Shown: positions 26,838 to 35,991, counted from the first letter of the stretch. The stretch is DNA of 64,000 nucleotides from Campylobacteraceae bacterium (GCA_027035765.1 JALVUD010000008.1:79542-143541); one strand, 5' to 3'. The notes: generated by a model not told the origin, from the sequence alone. Numbers and translations: made by a program.

Positions 26838-26959
26838 CTACATTATCAAAATAAATAAGAATTTATCTCAAATATTGTATGGATATCCAAAAATTATATG
26901 TTAATGTTCAGATCAACATATGGTAGTATACATAGCATGTCAATAATGGCATACCTATA

Positions 26960-27625
26960 TCACACCCTCGCCAACGTCCCTACAATCCTCCCAATCACCG
27001 TCACCTCTTCCGGATTCTCTATGGACGGGGGATAGGCGGGGTTCTCCGAAATGAGCTCCACGCGCCCCTTCGTGTCGAACCTGACCCTCTTGACGAAGAC
27101 CATGCCGGCGACGTTCACGGCGTAGATGCCCCCGTCGGAGATCGTGTTCCTGCTCCGGTCGATGAGCACGAGGGAGCCTTCCGGGATGGTCGGCTCCATC
27201 GAATCCCCGACGACCCGGACCGCCTCGATGCGCCCCATGTCGGAGATGCCGATGGCCTCCGCCGATTTTCGGTCGAGGACCAGCCACTCCCCCTCGTCCC
27301 CCTCCGTTTCCTCGTTGACGGCTCCCCCGCCGCCGGAAACGGTGTATTTGCTCAGGAGATGGATCTTGTAGACGTCCTCCATGGCCTCGTCGATCATCCT
27401 CGGGCTCTGCCCGAAGAGTATCCAGTTGATGGAGATCTTCCGCTTCGCCGCGAAGAGGGAGATCTCCTCGAAGGGGACGGCGCCCCGCTTCTTCATGTTG
27501 GAGAGGTTCGTGGGGGAGAGCCCGAGGGCGGCGGCGATGTCCTTTTCGTAGGGCGTTTCCCCGCTTTCGGCTTCCATCGCCATCGCGAGACGGTCGAGGA
27601 TCTTCTCCAGGTCGAAAAGGGCCAT
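26960..27625 (-). CDS. CI/LexA-like repressor with S24 peptidase domain
   Basis: A 221-residue protein with an N-terminal helix-turn-helix (about 25-70, ALGLSPTNLSNMKKRGAVPF) and a C-terminal S24 domain carrying the Ser-Lys dyad: Ser142 in GDSMEPTIPEGS and Lys179 in VFVKRV. Such proteins repress mobile-element genes and can be inactivated by RecA-stimulated self-cleavage during DNA damage. The ATG at 27623-27625 has GGAAGGAG at good spacing and is preferred over an upstream GTG/ATG frame extension. Upstream lies a repeat-rich operator region (27658-27683). Its place between the R-M genes and the recombinases suggests it controls element excision or cargo expression. Confidence 0.85.
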   Translation of the reverse strand: MALFDLEKILDRLAMAMEAESGETPYEKDIAAALGLSPTNLSNMKKRGAVPFEEISLFAAKRKISINWILFGQSPRMIDEAMEDVYKIHLLSKYTVSGGGGAVNEETEGDEGEWLVLDRKSAEAIGISDMGRIEAVRVVGDSMEPTIPEGSLVLIDRSRNTISDGGIYAVNVAGMVFVKRVRFDTKGRVELISENPAYPPSIENPEEVTVIGRIVGTLARV

Positions 27626-27657
27626 GGCGCACACTCCTTCCGGCATTTTTCCCGGTT

Positions 27658-27683
27658 GAATTGTATAGTAATTCCATTGTATA
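27658..27683 (-). promoter_or_regulatory. Operator/promoter region of the S24 repressor
   Basis: GAATT-N7-AATTC forms an inverted repeat at 27658-27674, and TATACAAT occurs twice on the minus strand (27660-27667 and 27676-27683), 8 bases apart. The boxes could serve as alternative -10 elements with a repressor site over them. Confidence 0.45.
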
Positions 27684-27736
27684 AAAAATTCAGCTGGAAA
27701 AACGGAAAAAATGACGATTCGTGAATTCCCCGCGTC

Positions 27737-30676
27737 TCAGCGTCCGCCGGACGGCAGAAGCCCCGAAACCCTCCCGGCGAACTTCCGGAACTGCTCCCCG
27801 ATCTCCCGGGGGTTCTCCAGATAGTGGCCCATCAGGTAGTCGATGGCCCGCTCCGGCGATCCGGCGAGCGTGTGGAGCTCTTCCGTATCGTTTCCGGACG
27901 CGGCGATCTTCATCGCCTCGATGGTCAGGACCTTCATCCCGTAGAAATCCCTCTCGACCCCGAAAAGTCCGGCTTCGTATTCGTTGCGGAGATAGGCGAA
28001 GGTCTCCGGGACCTTCTCCGTCACGACCCGCACCCCGCCGGGCGAGGGCAGGCGGGCTTTCTCCTCTTCCGTTTCTTCCCGGTCCCGGAGGAAGCCGTCG
28101 AGCCCCTTTTCGATGCGTTCGAGGATTTCGTAGTAGCCGAGGATCTCTTCGAGGATCGCCTCCTGTTCCGCGGCGCGTGCCGACGAGGCGTAGCCCTTTT
28201 CCTTCTCTTCCCGCATCTGGACCGCGCCGCGCTGGAAGCGGGCGAGCGCCCGGTTGGCCATCAGCGTCACGCCGTCGAGGAAAAGCCTGCCGGTGATAAA
28301 GAAGGGGCAGAGGGAACAGCGGTTCTCCCTCCCTTCCGGGCAGCTCGCCGCCGGGCAGATCCCGTGGACCATCGGCCGCCAGTTCGACGGGTGGATCCCG
28401 AAGGCGATTTCCGTCCCGAGCCGCACGTTCTCCGCATCCTCCCGGGTGGAATCCGCCTTCCTCGGCAGGGAGAAAAGGTCGTTGCGCTCCAGCGCCTCGG
28501 CCAGCGCCTCATCCCCGCCATTCCACGCCTCGACGATCTCCTCGGCGATGAAGGTCTTCCCGGACTCCACGGCCTCTTCCCTCTTTCCGAGACGGATGTT
28601 CCGGATCGCGCTGGTGAGGGCCCTGCGCCGCTCCTCCTCGGTGAGCTTGACGTAGATGCTCAGAAGCACGTTGGGCGTGACGTGCCCGGTGAGCATCATC
28701 AGATGGGGTATGCCCAGCCCGGCCTCCAGATAGCGGGTAGCTCCCGTCACTCTCAGGGCGTGGATGTCGTAGGCCGTCTGGATATCCTTTATCCGGTGTC
28801 TCGTCGCCCGGTCGATCTCCTCGCGGCTTTCGAAAAAGGGTTTGCCGCTCTTGCTCCAGGCCACCACGGGCCAGTCCTTCTTTCCCTGCGCCTTCGCCTC
28901 TTCCATCACTTCGAGCTGGTAGACGCACAGCAGCCGTCTGTGATAGTCCATCATGGTCCCCTTGGAGAGCGGCTCGCTGGAGTCCGGCAGGATCATCACG
29001 GGCTCGATCTCCTCCCACGGAGAGTTCTCGTCATCGTTGTAGACGATCTTCCGCAGATGGGGGAAATACTCCCGGTGCCAGCGCAGGAACGGCACGAAGA
29101 TCTGGAGCTCGTCCCACGCGCAGGGGATCTCCAGCAGATCCTTCCTGTTGACGTTCTTGTCCGTGTTGATGACGAAACGCTCGATCCTTTCACCCGACGG
29201 GTCGAGCACGAAGGAACGCTCCCGGCAGAGATGGCGGGCCTGCCCGCCCCGGAGGGGGATCGAATACAGGAAGAGGAAGAGCAGGGGGAGCACGGGCCAG
29301 ACCTCGTGCTCCCACCACGAGGCGTCCGCCTTGTCCCTGTACCATTTCACCGGGGCGTTCGGCGGGCGGTTCAGGATGATGTCGTGGATGTGCCTCACCA
29401 TCTCGGCCGGCATGGCCGTTCTGGCCCCGGTTTTTCTCTTCTTTCTGCTCTCCACGGGCGTGTTTTTCCTGGCGAAGGGGGTGTAGAGCTCGAAATGGTC
29501 GAGAAAACCCGACACATGCTTCATTTTCGTCACCAGCGTGCTCTCGGAAACCCCCGTGCTTCTGATGTGTTCCACAAGGCCGGAGGGGTTGTTGGGGTCG
29601 TAGATCTCGTCGACGAGTCCCCTGTCGAGCTCCCTTCCGGGATAGTGGCGGATCAGATACCGGAACAAGGTGTTCAGGCTGGAGGCGGTGCCGCTGACGG
29701 TTCCCTTCGCCATCCCCTCCGCCCTGAGCACATCCAGATAGACCTCCCCCTTCCGCATCACGGAGACCAGCTCTTCGGGCGCGTCCGGCCCGATGTCGAT
29801 GAAATCCGGAAACCTTTTCCCGGGATTCCGGCGCTCTTCGGCCTTCCTTCGCGGCGGAACGATGTCGCCTCTTCCGTCGTTGACGAGCGCGTAGCGGATG
29901 TCGTTGATCACGAGACGGGCGAACTTGATCAGCCTTTTCCGGTCCGGAAGATGCTTCATGACGGCTTTTTCGGCCCTGACCAGCCCTTCCTCCGTCACGT
30001 CCTCCTTTTCCCGCCACGTCGTACAGACCATCAGGTTCCCGATGGCGTTGAGACGGTATTTCCTCGTCCTGGAGACCTCTTCCCCCATGGGTTCGAAGCG
30101 TTTCAGGAGAAGATGGAACAGGGACATCTTCCTTTTGAGGAAAACGGCGGACACGGACAGAACGGTCTTCCATGCCGCCGGCCGCTGGTAGCCTTCCGGA
30201 TGCCGGAGGGGATAGAGCAGAAGCCCCTTCACCCAGAGATGGGCGAAAAACCTGTCAAGAATCGCCCGGGCGGTGTACCCCTTCGCCGTCCATCGCTCCG
30301 GCTCCGAGAAATAGATACGGACCATTTCGGTCACGTCCATGAGCATCGTCGCGTCGATCCTCTCTCCGTCGGCGTAATCGACACGGATCACCGGGATCTC
30401 CTCCACCATGCCGAGCTGGGACCTGAGTTCGTAGGGAAGCCGGTCCACGGGGAGCTTCCCGTCGAGACACATGGGGATTTTCTCCGTGTACTTCGCGCTG
30501 GAGTAGTGGAGGATGGCCAGCAGGGAGACATTTATGAACTCCATCCAGCATTCGAACAGGATCCTTTCGGAGCGCAGCTCCTCCATCACCAGGAAACCGC
30601 CCGTTTCGTTGACTTCCGGGAACGCATCCGTAAAAGCGAAATTTCCTTCCATGCCGTTTTGAGGGTCTCTATTCAT
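27737..30676 (-). CDS. Large tyrosine recombinase (TnpB-like) of the integration module
   Basis: About 979 residues. The catalytic domain has Arg in PLRGGQARHL (about 472), HALR (about 638-641), LTGH (about 664) and the tyrosine in LLSIYVK (about 675). Beyond it is a long C-terminal region with a cysteine cluster, C-x4-C-x7-C-x2-C (CPAASCPEGRENRCSLC), likely zinc-binding, followed by helices. This outline matches the larger recombinase of Tn554-type elements. The start chosen is the ATG at 30674-30676, which overlaps the stop of the small upstream gene and has AAAGGAG before it. The opposite strand is also open over the whole gene but carries no family motifs. Confidence 0.82.
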   Translation of the reverse strand: MNRDPQNGMEGNFAFTDAFPEVNETGGFLVMEELRSERILFECWMEFINVSLLAILHYSSAKYTEKIPMCLDGKLPVDRLPYELRSQLGMVEEIPVIRVDYADGERIDATMLMDVTEMVRIYFSEPERWTAKGYTARAILDRFFAHLWVKGLLLYPLRHPEGYQRPAAWKTVLSVSAVFLKRKMSLFHLLLKRFEPMGEEVSRTRKYRLNAIGNLMVCTTWREKEDVTEEGLVRAEKAVMKHLPDRKRLIKFARLVINDIRYALVNDGRGDIVPPRRKAEERRNPGKRFPDFIDIGPDAPEELVSVMRKGEVYLDVLRAEGMAKGTVSGTASSLNTLFRYLIRHYPGRELDRGLVDEIYDPNNPSGLVEHIRSTGVSESTLVTKMKHVSGFLDHFELYTPFARKNTPVESRKKRKTGARTAMPAEMVRHIHDIILNRPPNAPVKWYRDKADASWWEHEVWPVLPLLFLFLYSIPLRGGQARHLCRERSFVLDPSGERIERFVINTDKNVNRKDLLEIPCAWDELQIFVPFLRWHREYFPHLRKIVYNDDENSPWEEIEPVMILPDSSEPLSKGTMMDYHRRLLCVYQLEVMEEAKAQGKKDWPVVAWSKSGKPFFESREEIDRATRHRIKDIQTAYDIHALRVTGATRYLEAGLGIPHLMMLTGHVTPNVLLSIYVKLTEEERRRALTSAIRNIRLGKREEAVESGKTFIAEEIVEAWNGGDEALAEALERNDLFSLPRKADSTREDAENVRLGTEIAFGIHPSNWRPMVHGICPAASCPEGRENRCSLCPFFITGRLFLDGVTLMANRALARFQRGAVQMREEKEKGYASSARAAEQEAILEEILGYYEILERIEKGLDGFLRDREETEEEKARLPSPGGVRVVTEKVPETFAYLRNEYEAGLFGVERDFYGMKVLTIEAMKIAASGNDTEELHTLAGSPERAIDYLMGHYLENPREIGEQFRKFAGRVSGLLPSGGR

Positions 30677-31325
30677 CTTTCTCCTTTCGGTCCGGTTTTT
30701 CAAGCGCCTCCGTAAAGAGGGTCTCCATCGCCTCCTTCCTCGCGAGCGGCGTTTCGTAGAGGGCGAGGACCAGGCTGCCGTCCCCGTCGACGTAGGCCAG
30801 CTCCTGTTCCATGAGCCTCTGAACGATGGATCTGGCGATTCCCCGCATCTCCCGGAGCTTCTCCACGAGATTTTCCGGAACCGCGGCTGCGGAGGCCCTC
30901 GGCGGGACCCGCTTCGAAAGCCTGTCGGCCAGAATGCGGTTCTCCCGCTTCAGTTTCGCGTTCTCGATCCGCAGTTCGTGAAGCAGCATGCGGGCGTCGC
31001 CTTCGGAAACGCGGGAGCCGGAACGAGAAACCGTGCCGCCGCCGGACGCCGTTCTGGCGGCGGCGAGAACGATCTCCCTGTAGATGGGGTTCTTGGAGAT
31101 CGCGGCGGCGGTGATCCCCTTCTCCCCCCGCTCCCTGTCGGCCAGGTCGTGGGTGAGCCCCGAAACGAGGCTGAAGTTGGGGATCCCGCCCATTTCGACG
31201 ATCCGCTCCACCGCCCTGCGCACGAGTTTTTCGTTCGCCTCGACCATCTTTTCCCTGTGACGGTCGAGACTGTCGTTTTTCTTCCTCTTCCTCGGGGGTG
31301 TTTCCCCCTTTCCGCCTTTCTTCAC
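30669..31325 (-). CDS. Small coiled-coil protein of the integration module (TnpC/DUF6262-like)
   Basis: A 218-residue, charged protein. The N-terminus is basic (PPRKRKKNDSLDRHREK), a conserved-looking helical region with GLTHDLADRERG and SKNPIYREIV follows, and a coiled coil spans about 115-140 (LRIENAKLKRENRILADRL). It starts with GTG overlapping the stop of the upstream recombinase (GTGA) and ends overlapping the start of the downstream one, so all three proteins should be made in fixed ratio. In Tn554-type systems the third protein (TnpC) influences efficiency and orientation of transposition. Assignment rests on position, size and the coiled coil. Confidence 0.65.
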   Translation of the reverse strand: MKKGGKGETPPRKRKKNDSLDRHREKMVEANEKLVRRAVERIVEMGGIPNFSLVSGLTHDLADRERGEKGITAAAISKNPIYREIVLAAARTASGGGTVSRSGSRVSEGDARMLLHELRIENAKLKRENRILADRLSKRVPPRASAAAVPENLVEKLREMRGIARSIVQRLMEQELAYVDGDGSLVLALYETPLARKEAMETLFTEALEKPDRKEKDE

Positions 31326-32650
31326 CTTCCTTCTCCTCCCTCAGACATGATTTTCCTGTGGGCCTCGCCGACCATCCGCCGCCGCGTCTCCTCGGAAAGC
31401 CTGAAGTAGACGAGGGTGGAATCGAGACTGGCGTGCCCCATGGCCCGCTGGGTGATCCAGACCAGCGACTCGTTCCCCGTTGCCGCATAGAGTTCGGCCA
31501 TGGAGTGTCCGAACATGTGCCGGAGGCTGTGCAGGCCGAGTTTCCTGATGTCGGGATCCGCCAGCCCCCTGTCCACGAGGATCTGCAGATGCCGCTTGAA
31601 CCGGGAGAGGGTCTCCCGCGCGTGGACCCTCTTCCCGCTCCGCGTGACGAAGAGGAACGGATGCCGGGGATGGCGGAGGGATTCCGGCAGGAAGGCGCCG
31701 GAGCGCTGATACTGCGGCAGCGTCTCGAAAAAGAGCGGCCGGTACTTCTCCTCGTTGATCCAGTAGAGGGCCTCCCTGTCGAGGGGGATGGGATACTTGA
31801 ACTGCAGATCCGGGGTGTTGTGCATGCCGTCCCCGTCCATGTCGATGTTGTACTCCTCCAGGAGCCAGCGCCTGCGGGGGATCCTCGGAGCCCAGGGGAT
31901 GTCCGGGAATTCGTCGCCCTTCGGATCCAGAAGCCAGACCCTCTCCTTTTCGTAGTCGATGTCGTAAAGCGTCAGGTTCAGGGCCTGCCCGATCCGGGCG
32001 GAGCAGGCCCCGCAGAGCAGATAGATCAGCCGCTCCCTCGGTTCCGCAATCGCCAGCAGCTCGTCGAACAGCTTCGGGGGGAAGTAGCGGACGTCCGCCG
32101 TGCTTCTCGACTTTCTGTAGGGGGCGAGGAACGTCTTTCTCGCGCCGGAATGCTCCAGCGCCCGCCGCCCCTTTCGCACCTGCATGCCGGCAAGCAGGCT
32201 CCGGCGGCTCTTATGGCGTTCGTAGAGATAGTTGATATAGCGGTGGTCGTAGAGCAGGTCGTCCTCTTCGCTGAAGGTGAAAAAGGAACGGATTCCCGCG
32301 ATTTCCCTGTTGACCGTCTGTTTCGTCATCGGGCGGGAGACAAGGACCGGGACGGTCACCGGTTCGGGGAATCTCTCATCCTCGTGCGTTTCCTCAAGGA
32401 CGAATCCTTTCAGGAGATCTTCCCTGTAGCGGGCCAGATAGAGGGTGAAGTTCTCGTCTTCGCCCACGGGGTTCGCCAGGCTCCACTGCCAGAAGCGGTC
32501 CATGCTGGAGGCGAAGGTGCGGATCGTGTTGTCCGAGAGGTTGCGGACCCTTTTCATCCACTGCGTCCACTCCAGGCTGCCGCGCAGTTCGACCGTCTCG
32601 CCGCCATGCAGGGCGCAGATGGCGATTCCTCCTCCTTCCCGGATCAGCAT
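31322..32650 (-). CDS. Tyrosine recombinase (TnpA-like) of the integration module
   Basis: A 442-residue site-specific recombinase. Catalytic residues: Arg219 in GACSARIGQALNL, His374 and Arg377 in HSLRH, His406 in MGHASLDS and the nucleophile Tyr415 in TLVYFR. The N-terminal half includes a SAM-like core-binding domain (about 25-130). It is the first gene of the three-gene unit reading inward from the right end, 345 bases from the terminal repeat. A perfect palindrome 66 bases upstream (32716-32734) may be its operator. Together with the larger recombinase it should catalyse insertion at the comM site and possibly excision. Confidence 0.88.
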   Translation of the reverse strand: MLIREGGGIAICALHGGETVELRGSLEWTQWMKRVRNLSDNTIRTFASSMDRFWQWSLANPVGEDENFTLYLARYREDLLKGFVLEETHEDERFPEPVTVPVLVSRPMTKQTVNREIAGIRSFFTFSEEDDLLYDHRYINYLYERHKSRRSLLAGMQVRKGRRALEHSGARKTFLAPYRKSRSTADVRYFPPKLFDELLAIAEPRERLIYLLCGACSARIGQALNLTLYDIDYEKERVWLLDPKGDEFPDIPWAPRIPRRRWLLEEYNIDMDGDGMHNTPDLQFKYPIPLDREALYWINEEKYRPLFFETLPQYQRSGAFLPESLRHPRHPFLFVTRSGKRVHARETLSRFKRHLQILVDRGLADPDIRKLGLHSLRHMFGHSMAELYAATGNESLVWITQRAMGHASLDSTLVYFRLSEETRRRMVGEAHRKIMSEGGEGR

Positions 32651-32994
32651 CTTTTCCGTCTCCCTTCTCTCGGTTTTCCGGCATTCTACATCCGGTTAGA
32701 GGTAAAACGGTAGAAAATTCACATATTGTGAATTAGCCTTTAATTCAATTTTCCTGCTGCTCTCCCTGAAAACGCATCTGCCCTGAACCTGGCAAAAAAG
32801 GAAGAATCCCTGACCGGATAGAAAAACTCTTCTTTTTTAGCCTGAAGCCCCCTTGCAGAAACAGGAAAATCGGTTACACAGTTAAATTACCTTTGAATAT
32901 TTCCAGTGTTTCCAGAAAGATCAAAAATGACAATATATTATTTCAATTGAGCGACAATTCACAGAATATTGAGGATTGAGTTGAAGAGTTATTA
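32651..32994. other. Gene-free right end of the element, AT-rich
   Basis: About 340 bases between the first recombinase gene and the right terminal repeat. No plausible reading frame. It contains the palindrome at 32716-32734 and several AT-rich stretches, including a direct recurrence of AATTCACA-like sequence near 32955 (ACAATTCACAG). Recombinase-binding sites beyond the 10-base terminal repeat are likely here but cannot be delimited by eye. Confidence 0.6.
32716..32734. promoter_or_regulatory. Perfect palindrome upstream of the recombinase unit
   Basis: AATTCACA (32716-32723), spacer TAT, TGTGAATT (32727-32734). The site lies 66 bases before the TnpA-like start and is a good candidate for a repressor operator or a recombinase arm site. 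Confidence 0.5.
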
Positions 32995-33004
32995 TTACTT
33001 AGAA
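32995..33004 (-). repeat. Right terminal inverted repeat of the element
   Basis: Reverse complement of TTCTAAGTAA at 6872-6881. Read from the comM side (minus strand) the junction is AGTGATGCC followed by TTCTAAGTAA; the element supplies a TAA stop three codons into its sequence. Confidence 0.75.
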
Positions 33005-33286
33005 GGCATCACTGGGGGCCAGGTTGACCGTGATTTTCAGTGGCGGAAAGACAAAGCCATTGGTGATCAGCGCCGCCTTGACACGCTCTCTCGCCTCCTG
33101 GATATCGTTGCCGGCCAATCCCACCACACTGAAACCCGGTAATCCCTTGGTAAAGGTGGCCTCCACGGTGATGGGGCGGGCCGTCACTCCCTCCAACGTG
33201 GCACTGGCGATCGTATTGATAGCTACCGTCTCCGATAGCAGCGCCTCTTTCGTCTCCACTGTCTCTCTCTTTTCAACTGTGCTCAT
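32999..33286 (-). pseudogene. comM: N-terminal part of ComM/YifB, cut by the element
   Basis: Encodes 94 host residues: the ribosomal S5-like domain of ComM with ATLEGVTARPITVEATFTKG, GLPGFSVVGLAGNDIQEARE and ITVNLAPSD. The frame then reads Phe and a stop inside the element. The ATG at 33284-33286 is preferred to one at 33301 because a TATAAT box at about 33306-33311 places the transcript start near 33300. It follows tig, clpP and def on the same strand, the usual neighbourhood of comM in this phylum. The matching C-terminal part is at 5573-6871. Confidence 0.92.
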
Positions 33287-33379
33287 TCTGAAAGTATGCA
33301 CAGATTATAACGCCATAGAGAAAAAAATGACAAATTGAAATATGAAAGCGGGGAACCGCGGGGGAAAGGAGAGAGGTGA

Positions 33380-33910
33380 CTACTTATTCTTCAGACGCTT
33401 TTTCCACTCTTTTTCGAACTTTTTACGCTTGAGCAGCGAGAGCTTCTCCACGAAGACCTTGCCGTCGAGATGGTCCATCTCATGCTGGAGGGCAATGGCA
33501 AGAAAATCATCGTCGTCGATGATGTACTTTTTGCCGTAGCGGTCCTGATACTCGATCCGGACAGCCTTGTGACGTTCGACCTCTTCGAAATAGCCGGGAA
33601 CCGAGAGACATCCTTCCTGATAGCGGGTTTTCCCCTCGGCTTCCAGGATGACCGGATTGATCACCTCCAGGGTGTTCTCCTTGGGCTGCTGCTCTCTGGG
33701 ATCCTCCGACTCGGTCTCCACGGGGACATTGATGATGAGCACCCGCAGAGGGACTCCCACCTGGATCGCCGCCAGACCCACACCGTTTTTGGCGATCATC
33801 GTCTCGTACATATCGTCCAGCAGCGTATGGAGCTCCTCATCGAAGTTCTCCACCGGTTTGGAGATCTCCTTGAGGCGTTTATCGGGATAAATGACGATCT
33901 CGCGTATCAT
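33380..33910 (-). CDS. def: Peptide deformylase
   Basis: Removes the formyl group from the N-terminal methionine of new proteins. All three family motifs are present: GVGLAAIQ (about 43-50), EGCLSVPG (about 98-105) and the metal-binding HEMDHLDG (about 143-150). The 176-residue length is normal. It starts 6 bases after the clpP stop, forming a tig-clpP-def unit for nascent-chain handling, and is followed by the comM fragment. Confidence 0.96.
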   Translation of the reverse strand: MIREIVIYPDKRLKEISKPVENFDEELHTLLDDMYETMIAKNGVGLAAIQVGVPLRVLIINVPVETESEDPREQQPKENTLEVINPVILEAEGKTRYQEGCLSVPGYFEEVERHKAVRIEYQDRYGKKYIIDDDDFLAIALQHEMDHLDGKVFVEKLSLLKRKKFEKEWKKRLKNK

Positions 33911-33916
33911 AGAGAA

Positions 33917-34507
33917 CTACTCCGCAAAACTTTTGGTCAGAACCTTGTCGATCAAGCCATACTCCTGGGCCTCCTGGGCCGACATGAAATAGTCGCGCTC
34001 CGTATCCTTCTCGATCTTTTTGACGCTCTTGCCGGTCTTTTCGGCCAGGATCTCGTTGAGATAGGTCTTCATCCGGAGGATCTCCTTGGCCTGGATGGCG
34101 ATATCGGTCGCCTGGCCCTGGGCTCCGCCGAGGGGCTGATGGATCATGATCCGGGAGCTCGGCAACGCGTAGCGTTTGCCCTGGGTCCCGCAGGCCAGGA
34201 GGAAGGCCCCCATACTGGCCGCCTGCCCGATGCAGATGGTGGTGACATCGGGTTTGATGTAGTTCATCGTATCATAGATCGAAAAACCGCTGGTGATGAC
34301 CCCGCCGGGAGAGTTGATATAGAAATAGATATCTTTGTCGGGATCCTGGGCCTCCAGAAAGAGCAGCTGGGCCACGATGGAGGAGGCGACGGCGTCGTTG
34401 ACTTCACCGCTGAGCATGATGATCCGATCTTTGAGCAGACGGGAGTAGATATCGTAGCTACGCTCACCGCGTCCGGTCTGTTCGATCACATAGGGGATAT
34501 AACTCAT
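33917..34507 (-). CDS. clpP: ATP-dependent Clp protease, proteolytic subunit
   Basis: A 196-residue serine protease of the ClpP type, which forms a tetradecameric chamber with ClpX or ClpA. The catalytic serine is in [14 protein letters not shown] (about 96-109), the histidine in [10 protein letters not shown] (about 118-127) and the aspartate downstream (near 171). The N-terminus [20 protein letters not shown] fits mature ClpP. Encoded between tig and def, with 74 bases to tig. Confidence 0.97.
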   Translation of the reverse strand: MSYIPYVIEQTGRGERSYDIYSRLLKDRIIMLSGEVNDAVASSIVAQLLFLEAQDPDKDIYFYINSPGGVITSGFSIYDTMNYIKPDVTTICIGQAASMGAFLLACGTQGKRYALPSSRIMIHQPLGGAQGQATDIAIQAKEILRMKTYLNEILAEKTGKSVKKIEKDTERDYFMSAQEAQEYGLIDKVLTKSFAE

Positions 34508-34581
34508 AGAAAACTGCCTTTGTTCAGGAGTTGTTTTGGGAAAGCGGCCCCTTTGAGGGAGGCCGTAATGAGAGGAGAATA

Positions 34582-35883
34582 CTATTTCTTCCCGGCGTTG
34601 TCAAGATCCAGGAGCTGGGTGAAGAGCTTGTCTTCGATCATCCCCATTTTGACCGCGGGGAAGAGATTGTTCTTCTGATAGTACTTGAGCAGTGCTTCGG
34701 GATCCTGGCCCGCCATCAGCGCCTCGTAGTAGAGGGCCTGACTGACCTCCTGATCGCTCACGTCGACCCCTTCGGCCTTGGCCACGGCATCGACGATGAA
34801 GGTGGCTTTGACGCTGCGGACCGCATCGTCACGAACCGACTCCCGGAGCTCCTCGATCTTCTCGGCATTGCCCTGGATCGCTTCAAGCTCCTCCTTGGAG
34901 AGGCTCTGGGCCTTCTGGTTGGCCAGGTTGTCCACCTCCTGCTCCACGATGTTCTCGGGCAGGTCGAACTCGTAGGCCTCCACCAGCGCCTCCAGGAGCT
35001 TGGGCTTGAGCTCTTCGTTGTAGAGTTTGCTCAGCTTCTCGGTACGGATCTGCTCGGTGACCTGCTCCTTGAGGGTCTCCAGCGTCGCATCCTCTTTTTT
35101 GGTGATGGTCTTGGCCAGTTCATCGTCGATCTTGGGCTCGGCTTTGACCTTGATATCCTTGAGAGTGATCTCGAACTCGGTCTCTTTGCCGGCCAGATTG
35201 GGGGCCTGGTAATCTTCGGGGAAGGTCACTTTGATCCGCTTGGTCTCTCCCTTTTTCATCCCGACCATCTGCTCCTCGAAGCCGGGGATGAACTGACCCG
35301 AACCGATCTGCAGTTCAAAGTCCTGGGCGCTGCCCCCTTCGAAGGGCTCACCGTCGAGATAGCCGGTAAAGTCTAAGACCGCGGTATCGCCTTCCTGCAG
35401 AGGACGATCCTCCTCCAGGCTCACCAGGGGCGCCGCCTGCTCCGCCAGGGCTTTGATCCGCTCCTCAACCTCTTCGTCACTCACTGCGGGAAGCTCATAC
35501 TCGGGGACGGCCTTTTGGTACCCCTCCACATCGAATTTGGGACGGAGGCAGACCTGGATCTCCGCCTCGATCTTCTCTTCGCCCTTTTCGTACTTTTTGA
35601 ACATGGGCTCGCCGATGATCTCCTGGGGGTTGATCCCGGCCTCTTCATAGGCTTTGTTCAGCATCTCCCGGATGATTTCGCCTTCGGCATCCTGTTCCAG
35701 CTTCTCACCGTACATTTTCTTGACGATGTGAGCGGGCACTTTTCCTTTGCGGAAACCGTCGACTTTCATCTGTTTTCCGGCCTCTTTGGCCAGTTTTTCC
35801 ACCTGGGCATCGATCGCCTCTTTGGGAAATTCTCCTTTGATGAGGAGATTGGCATCGTTGATCTTTTCGTTTGTGATTTCCAC
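34582..35883 (-). CDS. tig: Trigger factor, ribosome-associated chaperone and prolyl isomerase
   Basis: About 433 residues with the family's three parts: the ribosome-binding N-terminal domain with signature [12 protein letters not shown] (around 43-54), an FKBP-like isomerase domain (about 155-240; [26 protein letters not shown]) and a helical C-terminal arm. The GTG at 35881-35883 is chosen (MEITNEKIN…) because AAAGGA precedes it and the resulting length and N-terminus match relatives; frames extending to 35931 would add an unlikely leader. Binds nascent chains at the exit tunnel. Divergent from folE. Confidence 0.95.
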   Translation of the reverse strand: MEITNEKINDANLLIKGEFPKEAIDAQVEKLAKEAGKQMKVDGFRKGKVPAHIVKKMYGEKLEQDAEGEIIREMLNKAYEEAGINPQEIIGEPMFKKYEKGEEKIEAEIQVCLRPKFDVEGYQKAVPEYELPAVSDEEVEERIKALAEQAAPLVSLEEDRPLQEGDTAVLDFTGYLDGEPFEGGSAQDFELQIGSGQFIPGFEEQMVGMKKGETKRIKVTFPEDYQAPNLAGKETEFEITLKDIKVKAEPKIDDELAKTITKKEDATLETLKEQVTEQIRTEKLSKLYNEELKPKLLEALVEAYEFDLPENIVEQEVDNLANQKAQSLSKEELEAIQGNAEKIEELRESVRDDAVRSVKATFIVDAVAKAEGVDVSDQEVSQALYYEALMAGQDPEALLKYYQKNNLFPAVKMGMIEDKLFTQLLDLDNAGKK

Positions 35884-35991
35884 GGGGTTGGTCCTTTGTA
35901 ATATCATGATAAATGGCAAAGATTTTACCAAAAAGTAGCTAAAAACCCCTTCTGTGCTACAATCCCTTCAACTAATCAGCAGGAAAACCCT

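Larger units (their letters stand above)
6872..33004. mobile_element. 26-kb tyrosine-recombinase element inserted in comM, carrying defence genes
   Basis: Both ends carry the inverted repeat TTCTAAGTAA (6872-6881 and, reversed, 32995-33004). Outside the repeats the comM frame stops abruptly; joining the flanks (…AGTGATGCC to TCGCCACGT…) restores one open frame of about 526 codons. At the right end lie three overlapping genes: two tyrosine recombinases and a small coiled-coil protein. Cargo: Xre, MerR and S24 regulators, a VirD4-like ATPase, a DdmDE-like pair, a phosphoesterase, a NUC nuclease and a type III R-M pair. The R-M block is clearly AT-richer than the rest, so the cargo is composite. 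Exact ends may be off by a few bases: relatives of ComM read DLPKSG here, so short coupling sequences could be present. Confidence 0.88.

Noticed and set aside
27824..30715. A 963-codon open frame on the plus strand across the large recombinase gene
   Set aside because: Mirror frame in GC-rich DNA; no family motifs and low-complexity composition, while the minus strand has the full recombinase signature.
34531..35376. Plus-strand frame over tig
   Set aside because: Leucine-rich antisense product with no motifs; tig is certain on the other strand.
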